DNA of 64,000 bases, from positions 69,436,001 through 69,500,000 of the forward strand of contig CATIUR010000006.1 in NCBI GenBank assembly GCA_949592205.1, read 5' to 3'. The translations under genes and the position numbers were made by a program. The DNA is from Helichrysum umbraculigerum. Lineage: Eukaryota > Streptophyta > Magnoliopsida > Asterales > Asteraceae. Shown piece after piece: positions 23,764-34,041 of this stretch (position 1 is its first letter; each line of letters begins with the position of its first letter). A model generated the notes under the pieces. It had not been told where the DNA came from and did not search any database. It saw only the letters and a list, made by a program, of their open reading frames with translations.

Positions 23764-24855
23764 ATGCCTCCTCGACGACAAATCACTCTTACTGAAGCCG
23801 AAGTAGCGGGTATAATTGCCCGTAGTGTGGCTCAAGCTCTAGCTACCCGGACTTCAGCCCCTGGTAGCGAAGATACCGCTAATACTGGACCACAACCCAA
23901 AACCTGCACCTACAAGGACTTCCAAAACTGCAATCCCTTAAGCTTTGCAGGTACTGAAGGAGCGATTGGTCTGATTCGCTGGACCGAGAAAATCGAATCA
24001 GTATTCCTCATCTGCAACTGCAAGGAAGAGGATAAAGTTAAGTTCGCCACCAGTACCTTTTCTGACACCGCCCTTACCTGGTGGAACACTTATGCTCAGA
24101 CTGTGAGCGTTGCTGAGGCTTACAAACTACAGTGAGATGAACTGAAGATCATGCTGAGGGGCGAGTACTGCCCAAGAGATGAGCTGAAGCAATTGGAAGT
24201 AGAATTCTGGAATCACAAGATGCAGGGTGATGACATCACCGGCTACACCAACCGTTTTCACCAACTGGCACTTCTGTGCCCATCCATGGTTGATCCTGAG
24301 TACAAAAGGATCGAAAAGTACGTTGACGGACTTCCCGAGCGACTACAAGATTTAGTAACTTCGTCCAAACCGGGAACTATTCAGAGCGCCATTCGTATGG
24401 CTCATGAGTTAACGGCTAATTCTGTCCGCCGCGGCTCGACTTCAACCCCGTCTGCGAGTAACAAACGTAAATGGGAAGTGAGTCCCCACTCATCCAACCC
24501 GACTTCTGACAAAAAGCCTGCAACTGTCAATGCCAATGACTCAAAGGCTTACAAGGGGAGCAAGCCTTACTGCTCCAAATGTAGCCGCCATCATAACGGC
24601 TCCTGTCCCTGCACTAAGTGCAAGAAATTCGGGCACCTGGCCCAAGACTGCCGAACCAACCCCACTGGTACTGATACTTCCGTACCCAAAACCTGCTATG
24701 AGTGCAACGGTACCGGGCACTTCAGGAAGGATTGCCCTAAGCTGAAACCCCGAACCAACAATACAAGGAGTAGAGCTTATGTAATCAATGCTAGAGAGGA
24801 TGACCCAAATCCGAGACTCTGTGATTTACTCAACCCGGGTACGCTTATTCTTTGA
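23764..24855 (+). pseudogene. gag: Gag of the non-autonomous element, one in-frame stop
   Basis: It starts MPPRRQITLTEAEVAG, close to the MPPKSRPYTDAQI start of the gag at 47532. The capsid-type retrotransposon Gag core follows (DFQNCNPLSFAGTEGAIGLI; WWNTYAQ), then a TGA at 24133-24135 where the relative has a Trp codon. The same frame resumes (DELKIMLRGEYCP) to zinc knuckles CPCTKCKKFGHLAQDC and CYECNGTGHFRKDC (about 24610-24740). The frame ends at 24855 shortly after, where relatives continue into the protease (VTGTFLLNN). The product without readthrough is only 123 residues. Gag normally forms the particle and binds genomic RNA in the cytoplasm. Here it must be supplied in trans or by stop readthrough. 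Confidence 0.9.
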
Positions 24856-25156
24856 CTACCCGAATCTGCTTTCTCATAAATCTCTCGCTTAATGATTTAT
24901 GTATAACTGTATTTTATTCTGTGTGTTTTCTTTGATCCTAAGTACACAATAGGACTAGGAAACGACCGACTACTTAAATCCCGACAACACAATTTGCCTT
25001 ACACTTTAGATACTGTAACCCAAACTCCCTTCCCAAATTATCTCACACTGGTTGAAACCGGGAACTCGTATGCTATTCGTTACTTTAAACAGATAAATTA
25101 AGATAACTTCACTTACTTGAGGCAAATTCTTAAATAGAACACTTATTTCGTAGGAA
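24856..25156 (+). other. Spacer between gag and second ORF
   Basis: About 300 nt without coding capacity. It ends in a good splice acceptor-like TTATTTCGTAG four nt before the ORF2 ATG, so ORF2 could be expressed from a spliced RNA that uses the LTR donor. Confidence 0.4.
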
Positions 25157-25858
25157 ATGACAACTCACTCCGTCAACAACCCTACACTGCAAAATGAACT
25201 GCTCAGTGAGGAACCGAAGATGTTTCCTTACCTCCTCGAACTCGAGTGTGATACAGAACACTCCGCTGAATCAGCAGCAGCACCTGCTTCTCCTGCTGCT
25301 CTAACTGCTGCAAAAACACCAGTTGATGTAACCTTGACTGCTGAATCAGTCAGCCACCTCAACCAAACTATTGAATCGCTGCAAAAACAACTTACTGAAG
25401 CACGGGAAGACATTGATGACCTACGACGAATTGCTTTCCAAAATGACATACGTATGCGTGAGTACGAGCTACGTTTGATAGCTTTAGAAAACCCTACTTC
25501 ACCACCAACTTCACATGATACTCCTACTGAAGAGGATACCGACACCGACTGTACGTCACCTCCAATAAAAAGAGTGAAGATTACTCCCTCCAAAACCACC
25601 GGAAACTACTTGGGAAAGAAACCTTTCTGTCCCCAATGCACTGGGCATCATGAAGGACCGTGTACCATACCCGTCGGTCGATGCAAGTCCTACCTTAAGA
25701 GTACTAACTTTCCTAAGACGAAGCTGTGCTTCAACTGCGGGAGTGCTGGCCATCTTAAGGCCCAATGTCCACTACCTCCCGGCAACAAAACTAAGGGTAC
25801 GTTTCTATTAGACAATTACCTTACTACGAACACTGTAGGACCTACCCTACTACTGTAG
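25157..25858 (+). CDS. Unrecognised ORF2: coiled coil plus zinc knuckles
   Basis: An intact 233-codon ORF in a young element. Residues about 66-112 form a heptad-rich helix (VSHLNQTIESLQKQL to YELRLIALE) that should be a coiled coil. An acidic and basic linker follows, with PPIKRVK as a possible nuclear signal (135-141). Then come a Cys/His cluster CPQCTGHHEGPC (158-169) and a canonical CCHC knuckle CFNCGSAGHLKAQC (191-204). The tail GTFLLDNYL resembles the gag-protease junction GTFLLNN of the relative at 43-47 kb, so the C-terminus probably derives from a gag. The coiled coil has no match I recognise. A nucleic-acid-binding, oligomerising accessory protein is plausible but unproven. Confidence 0.7.
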   Translation: MTTHSVNNPTLQNELLSEEPKMFPYLLELECDTEHSAESAAAPASPAALTAAKTPVDVTLTAESVSHLNQTIESLQKQLTEAREDIDDLRRIAFQNDIRMREYELRLIALENPTSPPTSHDTPTEEDTDTDCTSPPIKRVKITPSKTTGNYLGKKPFCPQCTGHHEGPCTIPVGRCKSYLKSTNFPKTKLCFNCGSAGHLKAQCPLPPGNKTKGTFLLDNYLTTNTVGPTLLL

Positions 25859-25918
25859 GCTACTAGTACACATTACAGCTACCTGACTAGTATCGAACTA
25901 CCGACTACTACTTCGAAC

Positions 25919-25937
25919 AAATTTCGGGACGAAATTT
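25919..25937 (+). promoter_or_regulatory. Stem-loop upstream of polypurine tract
   Basis: AAATTTCG-GGA-CGAAATTT is an 8-bp perfect stem with a 3-nt loop. Equivalent stem-loops with different outer base pairs sit at the same place in the elements at 43108-43124 and 54598-54619. Confidence 0.75.
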
Positions 25938-25940
25938 TAT

Positions 25941-25954
25941 TAACAAGGGGAGAA
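25941..25954 (+). other. Polypurine tract
   Basis: AACAAGGGGAGAA directly abuts the 3' LTR TG, the expected plus-strand primer site. Confidence 0.85.
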
Positions 25955-28894
25955 TGTAACAACCCCAAATTTAGGGCCAATTTAAAATTTCGCTAATTAC
26001 GTGTTTATTACTTGTATATAATATGAAATAGGATTATATACATTATTTACTTATTATATATATATGGATGGAATATATATATATATACGCGTATACGATT
26101 CGTACATATCGTATAAAACAACAATTGTGCAAACATACGGACGTTGGTAAAACGACTATTAAATAATGCGAAATTATTTAATTACCTTGACTACTACTTT
26201 ATATTATGTTCATAATATAACGAAAACGTACGTTTTAACAAAAACGTCACCGAACTCTCCGAAAACTCGACCAACCGACAAAACAAACTAAGTTATGATT
26301 TATAACTTGAAAACTAGTATTTTGATAAAATGCTTCAACTTAATAATCGGGTATTATTTCGTATTTTCAAACGTATATTTAATCGCGTATAAAATTAGTT
26401 TTACGTTTAAACGACCGGGGAAACGAACACCGCACGGAGCGCAAACACGGAGGAAGCAAAGTTTGGTGAGACCACACTTTGGTGGCCCCACCAAAACCGG
26501 CCAAGGTGAGGGGATCTCACACCCTCACCCTTTTGATCAAATCCACACACAAACACAAACACAACCCACTCTCAATCATTCTCTCTCTCTCTCTCTACGG
26601 TTTCTCTCTCTCTCTAAATCACCACCCAAAAACACCTAAAAACTACCCTTAAAACACCTCGAAGGTCTATACCCGTTTGGAGAAAAGCGATCACGAGAAC
26701 GAGGGCTACAAACCCATCTTTTCGGTTTCTCGATTCGACAACTTTGTAAGTTTTCCGGCGACCTCGAAACTTTCCGATTACATTTATTTTGCTAGATTAT
26801 TGTTTCCCTAACTTAGTAATGTCCAAATATGTAATTTAAACTCGTTTTTGAACACTTTTACGGAAATGTCGGTTTTGGTTATTTTAAAGAAAACGACACC
26901 ACAAACTTTAAAAACGACTACCAATGGTTATTATGGACTTGTTATAACATATTAAAACTAGTATAAAAGTTCTAGACCCAACGGAAACCGGAAAATACGT
27001 TTTCGGAAACTAAATTTCCGAACAGACCTCTTGTGTCGCATCGGACCGAAATTTCATGCGACACAACACTATGTCGCATGTTATGTCGCACGTTATGTCG
27101 CAATGTATGCGACACAACGCTTATGTCGCATTATATGTCGTACCATCTACGACACAAAGTTTACCTATCGCTTGATTGCGACACAACGACTATGTCGTAT
27201 CATTGTGTCGTACCCTTGTCTGCGACACAACCATTGTGTCGCATAAACACTAAATCAGAAACAAATCCATACGACACAGACCTTATGTCGCATACGGTCT
27301 GCGACACAAGCCTTGTGTCGCAGAAAGCCCAGATCAGAAAACAAAATATACTCTAAGTGTTAGAATCACTTTTCAACTACTAAATCAAATACGATGCTAC
27401 TTATACCTGAAAATACTATACTTTTGAAAGTATACAACAACACTTGAATACGTACAAGACTATGCTAAACTAACGTGAGATTTCACTCACACACGCACAC
27501 GAGTTTACACTCGAAATACTTAGGAGATTACACTCCAACGAACTTACACTTGTACATTACACGGGATTGCATCCGATACGAACTTACCAGTTCACTCACT
27601 AGTTACGTGCTGGATTACACGTTAACTGATACGATCATACACACGAATACTTACGAGGTTTCACTCGTACCCTTTGGGGTTTAAGCCATTGGAACTTACG
27701 CAAATGATACATGTTGTAATACAAACAAACGATAATACGAGTATACTTTACAACTGTACAACTACTATGTATACATAATAATAATGGATGGAATTATTAT
27801 TATACAATGATAACAAACGGACCGTACAACTTTTATACAAACTACGATTTACAAACGATTTACAAACTTACAAACAAACTAATGGACATTAACTAGTTTG
27901 GGAACAGCTAGCATGGATACTTTACAAGTATTCCATTTACTTACTAAACCTTATGCGTATTAGGACGCTAAGGGTTGCTAGTTCGGGATACTACTTGCTT
28001 ACTTACTGCATTGTCTGCCAGACTCAGGTGAGTCTTACAGCCCCTACTTTACTGTTTTTACTCAGGGGTGAGATGCATTACTGTTTTACATGAACACACA
28101 AATCTTACTTGCTGCCATGATTTACTTACTGTATGAGATTACGAATACGCCAACTGCATGAGTTTACGACTAATCCAATGAAATCCTCCTGAACCATAGT
28201 TGTTAGTTATGTGATAAGCGCGAGTTTTAGTATATGGATCCATATGGGACTGACAATCCCCGCCCGGGGTAGCAAGCACTACCACGAACCGTTCCTGTAG
28301 AAACGGGCGTTTCTTACTCGTTCCGTATGAATGTTTTGGATTACATTCATGAGGGGGTACCTATATTTACTGTACGTTAAGCTTCAACTATGGTGGCTCA
28401 TGGCAATTGTATCAAACGGTCTGCATATCCTGCGACCACCACTTATTAAAACTTAAGTTAACGATGAGCATAACCTGTGATCGTTACTTACTGGCTGGCT
28501 ATGATTTACAAATACTACTTGTGTGTTCAAACTGTTTACTTACTTACAAACCTGTGAGATTCACCAACCTTTTTGGTTGACCGTTTTAGTAATGCTTCTC
28601 AGGTACACAGCATCAGTAGGGATGCCCAGCAGGATAAGCCTTCTTAGCTCGAGTCGTATGCATTTACAAGCTTGGAGATTTTTATACATTACTTTTGTAC
28701 TAGTTGTTATGTATTAGAATCTCTAGGAATTTACTTGAACTCGAGCTTGTATTTTGAAACTACTTATGTATTAATGTAATAACTTTTCGAACGTCTCATT
28801 TAGAGTCGTTCACTGTATCCTTTGTGCTTGTGATTATTGATTAGTAACACCCAAAACATCGCTTCCGCAAACTGTTAAATTTGGGGGTGTTACA
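25955..28894 (+). repeat. 3' LTR of the non-autonomous element
   Basis: Direct repeat of 19939-22880 at an offset of about 6014-6016 nt. It differs in CT-repeat and TA-repeat lengths and by about two base substitutions as counted by eye. Its palindrome array is at 27031-27322. Confidence 0.95.
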
Positions 28895-28899
28895 TGTTG

Positions 28900-30929
28900 T
28901 CTTTCAATCACAACCATCCGATAGACAAAACTTTTAATAGATGTTTAATCCATGAGTTTAATCGGATCCATCAACATGCGAGGGTAACTAAACGGTTGTG
29001 GAAAGCGAGTGAACCTCCTACACTTACACATCTTCCCCACAACCTCCTTATTTCTGACATAGTCAATTTCTTAGAAAACCCTTATCTACCATGGGTTCGT
29101 ACCAATCGGAATCAAATCTGAGTTCTTCTATCATGAGTAAACTATTCATTTAATTTTCATCACAAAGCAGTGATTTGGATACATCAATCTGAAATTAAGA
29201 ATTAACATTGTTTTATTTATATATTTATATTTTGGTCTTTATACGAAAGTGATCTCTTGACATTGAATCCAGATGGTCAATAATTGATTTTGAAGAGATA
29301 CTACAATTACGTGTACCTTTCTTTATATTAGCATTTGTGAATTGGATTACGATCACGAGTTCTAATTTATTTGAACTCCAATTCATACAGGAAGCCAAGT
29401 CGCCAAGAAAGGAAGAACATGAATGGATTTGACCTCAATTTACTTACCTTTGGATACAAGTATGATTAGGTTTTTCTTATAGCTTTTAACCCTTTAATTC
29501 CAATTTTGTTTATGCGACTACACTTTGTAATCAGTTTTTGTTATGCCTTAGCTTAATTAGCATGCTAACAATCCCTTAGTTTGGATTTCACAATGTATAT
29601 CATACGCAGGAAAAACGTCACACTATGTTTACCCATATTCTTTGTTCAAAGCATGACTAAATGGTACACAAATTACCCATTAATATTGTATTGTGTGTCA
29701 GAGACACATAAAAGAAACACTTAGCTGTGGCTTCCATCAAAAGTTTTATGATAATGATACATGTGCATGTTTATGTGTTCCTGGCTAAAGTGAAAATTTC
29801 ATTTTTTTTAGCATTAAACTTACTACCTCTAAACATGCCACTCTCTTTAGTTGTTGAATTATTAGCTGCTCGAAAATACAGGCAGATTTAGTACGTTACC
29901 CGACACAAAAGCACTTTGTTTATATCTTTTCTCTATTTAATGAAACCAAACTTAAGATTAATTCATGTATTGTTATGAATAAATTTGTCTTTATTAGTTT
30001 AATGAGTATAATATATACCTTTGAAGATGCAAATGTATGATTCATCAGGTTGACTGTTTTTCATATCATATAGATACTTATGTTAATTACCTTGGACGTG
30101 GTTTGTTGTGTTTTAGGGACATGAGGTTATGAAATTAAAAATATCAAAGTATTTTGCAATGCAACAGATTGATTTTGTATGGATTCGACTACAGGTTACA
30201 GGGGTTATTTCTGCTAAAGAGGAGTACCTTGCTAAACTTTAGTATGGGTGCTTATTGAGCTCAATGAGCCTTGGAAATTGTATTGGCCGCTATCTATCAG
30301 CAAATGGGTCGTTGACAAAATCTAAGAGATCTTTGATTACAAAGGTTCTTTGGTGAAACATGTAATGTAAGGTTCCTATTATTAGAGGGTCTTATATTTT
30401 TTATTTGTTGTGGTCAAAACAATCCTTAAATATTTGTATTATATATATCCTCTAAAACTTAAATACAAAACTGATATATAATTTGTATAAATAAATCAAT
30501 TAGAAGGTTGATAAGATCTGGTGAAGACTTTAGGTGTTGGTTCCATTTCATTTTAGGTGTTGGCATGTTGCAGGTAAAGAGAGTGTGAGGAAGCGAACGA
30601 AATCCGAGATGAAGGCCCAAGCTGAGAAGTCACAACAAGACAGGCAATGTCTCGTGCCAACTTGCCGGTCAAATCTGTTGCAGGTGACCTTAAGGGTGGT
30701 GAGGCCAACTTATTTGTTAATGCATTTGAAGAACCTTCTACCGGTTCTTTAATCAATGACAAAGAAATGTTTAATCTTACTGATGAACATATGCATTTTT
30801 TTTCAATAAAATAGTTATATTAGATTCATTCTAAAGTCTTATTTAAGATATATTTTGATATATAAGATTTTAGAAGGGATCACTTTCGAGTTTGCGATGA
30901 TCTTTTATTGTTTATATAGCAACGACTTA
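28900..30929. other. Non-coding stretch with unassigned ORF remnants
   Basis: A 75-codon ORF (28894-29121) and broken frames near 30534-30820 (for example KSEMKAQAEKSQQD, then in another frame NLFVNAFEEPSTGS) look like exon remnants, with an AG acceptor-like site before 30573. I do not recognise the family. Confidence 0.3.
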
Positions 30930-30957
30930 ACTGGGCAACGCCCGGGTTATATACCAG
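30930..30957 (+). mobile_element. Possible Helitron 3' terminus
   Basis: The hairpin GGGC-AAC-GCCC is followed by GGGTTATATACCAG and T, matching the hairpin-plus-CTRR end of plant Helitrons except for CCAG instead of CTAG. I could not find the matching 5' TC end. Confidence 0.35.
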
Positions 30958-31314
30958 TTAAGAGTATTTATACGGAGTATATTGGAAAGGGAAAAAAAAG
31001 TTAAAAGAGAGAAGAAAGCTTAAAATAAATGTAGTACCAAAGAAGCTAAAGTTTGTCACATGACCATCATGTAGGTACGTATGTACGTGTCACTGGATTC
31101 ACCTAATTAACCCATCAATCTTCTATCATCATCATATCATAGCATATCATTAGCTTAAAACCCCAGTCCCTGTGGGTCCCCCCTTCAAACGCCATTAAAC
31201 CCACCTTCAAAACTTTACACCACACCACTTTCACTACTAGCTAGTACTACACTCTCCACACCGACGGAAACCCCCTTTCTTCTTTTTATCTATCACCTCA
31301 ATCACAGAATATAC
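30958..31314 (+). other. Upstream region of GT34 gene 1
   Basis: Contains C/T-rich leader-like sequence (31180-31310) immediately before the ATG. No unambiguous TATA box is placed at a normal distance. Confidence 0.4.
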
Positions 31315-32667
31315 ATGAAGTCACCTGAAATTTATCACTCTCAAATTCCGGCAAGGAACACCACCGGAGGACGGCGCTCGTTGTCCCCCCTCGCTTCCGA
31401 CGCTTTCCTTTTTTTCTCCGGTGCCGTTGCCGCTTTATTACTCGTTTGGACCTTTTCAACTTTCTCAAACTCTCAACCTCATCAGTCGACCACCACCAAC
31501 TTTGATCCTAAACCCTCCGTTAGTTGTGACGACGTTAACTTCAACGGTTATAACCCCCGCTACGACCCACCCGACCTGAATTTCTACGACGACCCGGATT
31601 TCGGCTACACCATTCACAAACCGGTTAAGGACTGGGATGAAAAAAGAAAGGAGTGGTTGAAACAACATCCCTCGTTCGGGTCGGGTTCGGAGGAACGAGT
31701 GTTGGTGTTATCCGGATCACAGTCCGGCCCGTGTAGTAACCCGATTGGTGATCATTTGCTGTTAAGGTTTTTCAAGAATAAAGTTGACTACTGTCGGATC
31801 CACGGGTATGATATTTTCTACAACAATGTTTTACTTCATCCACAAATGCATAGTTATTGGGCTAAAATCCCAGCGGTTCGGGCCGCAATGTTGGGTCACC
31901 CGGAAGCTGAGTGGATATGGTGGGTTGATTCGGATGCGGCCTTTACGGATATGGATTTCAAGTTACCGTTAGATCGTTATAAAAATCATAATTTTGTAGT
32001 GCACGGTTGGCCCAAGTTGATTTACGAGAAGAAAAGCTGGACGAGTTTAAATGCGGGTGTTTTCCTGATTAGAAATAGTCAATGGGCGCTTGACTTTATG
32101 GATGTTTGGTCGGGTATGGGTCCTCAGACTCCGAATTATGCAAAATGGGGCGAGATTCTGAGAGAAACTTGTAAAGACAAGACATTTCCGGAATCGGATG
32201 ATCAAACGGGTCTGGTTTATTTATTATTAAAAGAAAAACAAAAATGGGGGGATAAAGTATACGTTGAAGGTGAGTATTATTTCGAAGGGTACTGGTTGGA
32301 AATTGTGGAGAGGTTAGAAAATATAACGGCCAAATATAAGGGCATTATGAAAGACGCGGGTAGGTTAAGGAGGAGGCACGCGGAGATAGTTAGTGAGGGA
32401 TATTCTGCGATTTGGGACGAGTATCTAAAAGGTGCGGGGGGTTATGGCAAGTTTAGTTGGCGAAGGCCGTTCATAACACATTTTACGGGTTGTCAACCGT
32501 GTAGTGGGCAACATAATCAGATGTATTCGGGCCAAAGTTGTTGGGACGCTATGCTAAAGGCTTTGAATTTTGCGGATGATCAAGTGTTGCGCAATTATGG
32601 ATTTGTGCATCCTGATTTACTCGATTCGGCCTCAGTCACACCTTTAGCGTTTGATTTTCCTGCGTGA
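31315..32667 (+). CDS. GT34 glycosyltransferase, galactosyltransferase-like (gene 1)
   Basis: Intact, intronless 450-residue protein. It is a type II Golgi membrane protein: short cytosolic N-terminus, one membrane helix at residues 30-50 (FLFFSGAVAALLLVWTF), stem region to about 125, then a GT34 (GMA12/MNN10-type) catalytic domain to about 400. Visible motifs are VLSGSQSGPCSNPIGDH, RFFKNKVDYCRIHGYDIF, the metal/UDP-sugar-binding DxD as WWVDSDA (205-207), SWTSLNAGVFLIRN, PESDDQ (292-297), one glycosylation sequon NIT (336) and THFTGCQPCSG (388-398). The WGEILRETCKDK/PESDDQ region resembles galactomannan/galactoglucomannan alpha-1,6-galactosyltransferases more than xyloglucan xylosyltransferases (judgement from memory). 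It is paired convergently with a paralogue 1.37 kb downstream. The start is chosen at the first ATG ahead of the membrane helix. Confidence 0.93.
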   Translation: MKSPEIYHSQIPARNTTGGRRSLSPLASDAFLFFSGAVAALLLVWTFSTFSNSQPHQSTTTNFDPKPSVSCDDVNFNGYNPRYDPPDLNFYDDPDFGYTIHKPVKDWDEKRKEWLKQHPSFGSGSEERVLVLSGSQSGPCSNPIGDHLLLRFFKNKVDYCRIHGYDIFYNNVLLHPQMHSYWAKIPAVRAAMLGHPEAEWIWWVDSDAAFTDMDFKLPLDRYKNHNFVVHGWPKLIYEKKSWTSLNAGVFLIRNSQWALDFMDVWSGMGPQTPNYAKWGEILRETCKDKTFPESDDQTGLVYLLLKEKQKWGDKVYVEGEYYFEGYWLEIVERLENITAKYKGIMKDAGRLRRRHAEIVSEGYSAIWDEYLKGAGGYGKFSWRRPFITHFTGCQPCSGQHNQMYSGQSCWDAMLKALNFADDQVLRNYGFVHPDLLDSASVTPLAFDFPA

Positions 32668-34041
32668 TTGATGACTGTAAGTACCGATTTTTTGGTAATC
32701 TGGTTACAACAACTCCTGATAATTGATTGATGCTACTCGTATTTGTTGTTTAACTATAACTATTATTAATGTTTGAAATTGGTATGTGTTATTTAAATTA
32801 GAGGTTTTAATCTTTAATTTAATTAAAATAGAGAGAGAGAATTGATTAATTGATTATCAATTTAATCGTTCATAACCCCAATTAATTTTTATTTGGGAAA
32901 ACACATATATTAAAAAAAAAAAAAAAAAAAGCGCCCAACTTCAAGGAGGAGCCTACAGCAAAAAATAAGAGTACATCATAAATAGGAAATAGACAACAGA
33001 ACCAAAACTAAAGCCACCTAACATTCACCCTTGATTTAAAACATGACATAGTATTAATTTTTGCGGTATTTATTAGTGCTAAAATACTAATATACCCACC
33101 TATGCTTACAATACACACTTCTATATTTAAAATATAAATACTTTATTTTTTCCTTAATTGTAGAAAACCCATCCAAATATTTTAGAAAACTTTAATTTAA
33201 TAACCACTTCATTCTTTTTTGTATAATTCAAACTCTTCCATAAATCTTCATTACATATTCTCTGAAAAAAGCCCCAATACATTGTTTTTTCAATTCCAAG
33301 AAATTCATGACTTCATTTCATTACTCAGTGATCTATATTCCTATACGATCGGCTTTTTTTTAATTATTTTATCCTTTTTTAATTAACAATTCAATTTCCA
33401 ATACTTGGATTAATGAGCCAAACATGAATTTTGAATCTATGAAGACACGTTTTGTATACAATAAAGTATTATGAAATGTATGATTTAGAATTCAATTTCG
33501 ATTGCAATAAGCTTTCTTTCTATGGTACTGTTATCTGTCATACAATGAACTTCTGGGACACCTTCTTATTGAGTGTAATTGATATCCCCGATTGATTCGT
33601 TCAATCGCTCCGTAACCTGGATTATGAATTTATGATAAAGACGCTTTCTAAAAACAATAAATCATTAAGTAATTTGCGATCTGAAAATACATTGCTAATT
33701 GACCGTTAACGTGCATCGATAACGTAACTTAGTCTGGACGCACATATATATGAGGCGAATTAAGTATTTTTCATGGATAATTTAGCGAATTTCACGAGTC
33801 TTAAACTAGTAATTATTTATTAGACTAATTAAGTTATTAAAGCGTTTTTCTTTTTTATAAATTGCTTCTTACTTAAATTATGCAATCCAACTCCAAACAT
33901 TATTAATATTCTACCACAAACTATTTTTCTAACACTTTACACAAAACTATTAAACATTTTATAAACGCATAAACGATATACCATCAAAAACTTCACCTTC
34001 TTTCCTAGTTCCGACACACCAACATATATGTGTATGGTTTC
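32668..34041. other. Convergent intergenic region between GT34 genes
   Basis: AT-rich 3' flanks of both genes, with a 19-A run at 32912-32930 that may be a retroposon tail. I see no ORF or RNA gene. Confidence 0.5.

Larger units (their letters stand above)
19939..28894 (+). mobile_element. Young non-autonomous Gypsy (chromovirus-related) element
   Basis: Two nearly identical 2.94-kb LTRs bound a 3.07-kb internal region with a tRNA-Met primer-binding site, a broken gag, a second ORF and a polypurine tract. There is no protease, RT, RNase H or integrase. The 5-bp TSD TGTTG is at 19934-19938 and 28895-28899. By eye the LTRs differ by about two substitutions (21791/27806 region and 22637/28653 region) plus length changes in CT and TA microsatellites, so insertion is recent. 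The gag closely resembles the N-terminus of the gag-pol at 43123-47532, which suggests mobilisation in trans by a Tekay-like relative. The element interrupts sequence continuous across the TSD. Confidence 0.93.

Noticed and set aside
25228..25765. Minus-strand ORFs opposite ORF2
   Set aside because: Shadows. The plus-strand ORF has recognisable zinc knuckles.
30534..30820. Possible conserved gene exon
   Set aside because: Frames are broken and no family was recognised, so it is left as an unassigned remnant.
33700..33830. Another Helitron end near CTAGTAATT
   Set aside because: No hairpin or matching 5' end.
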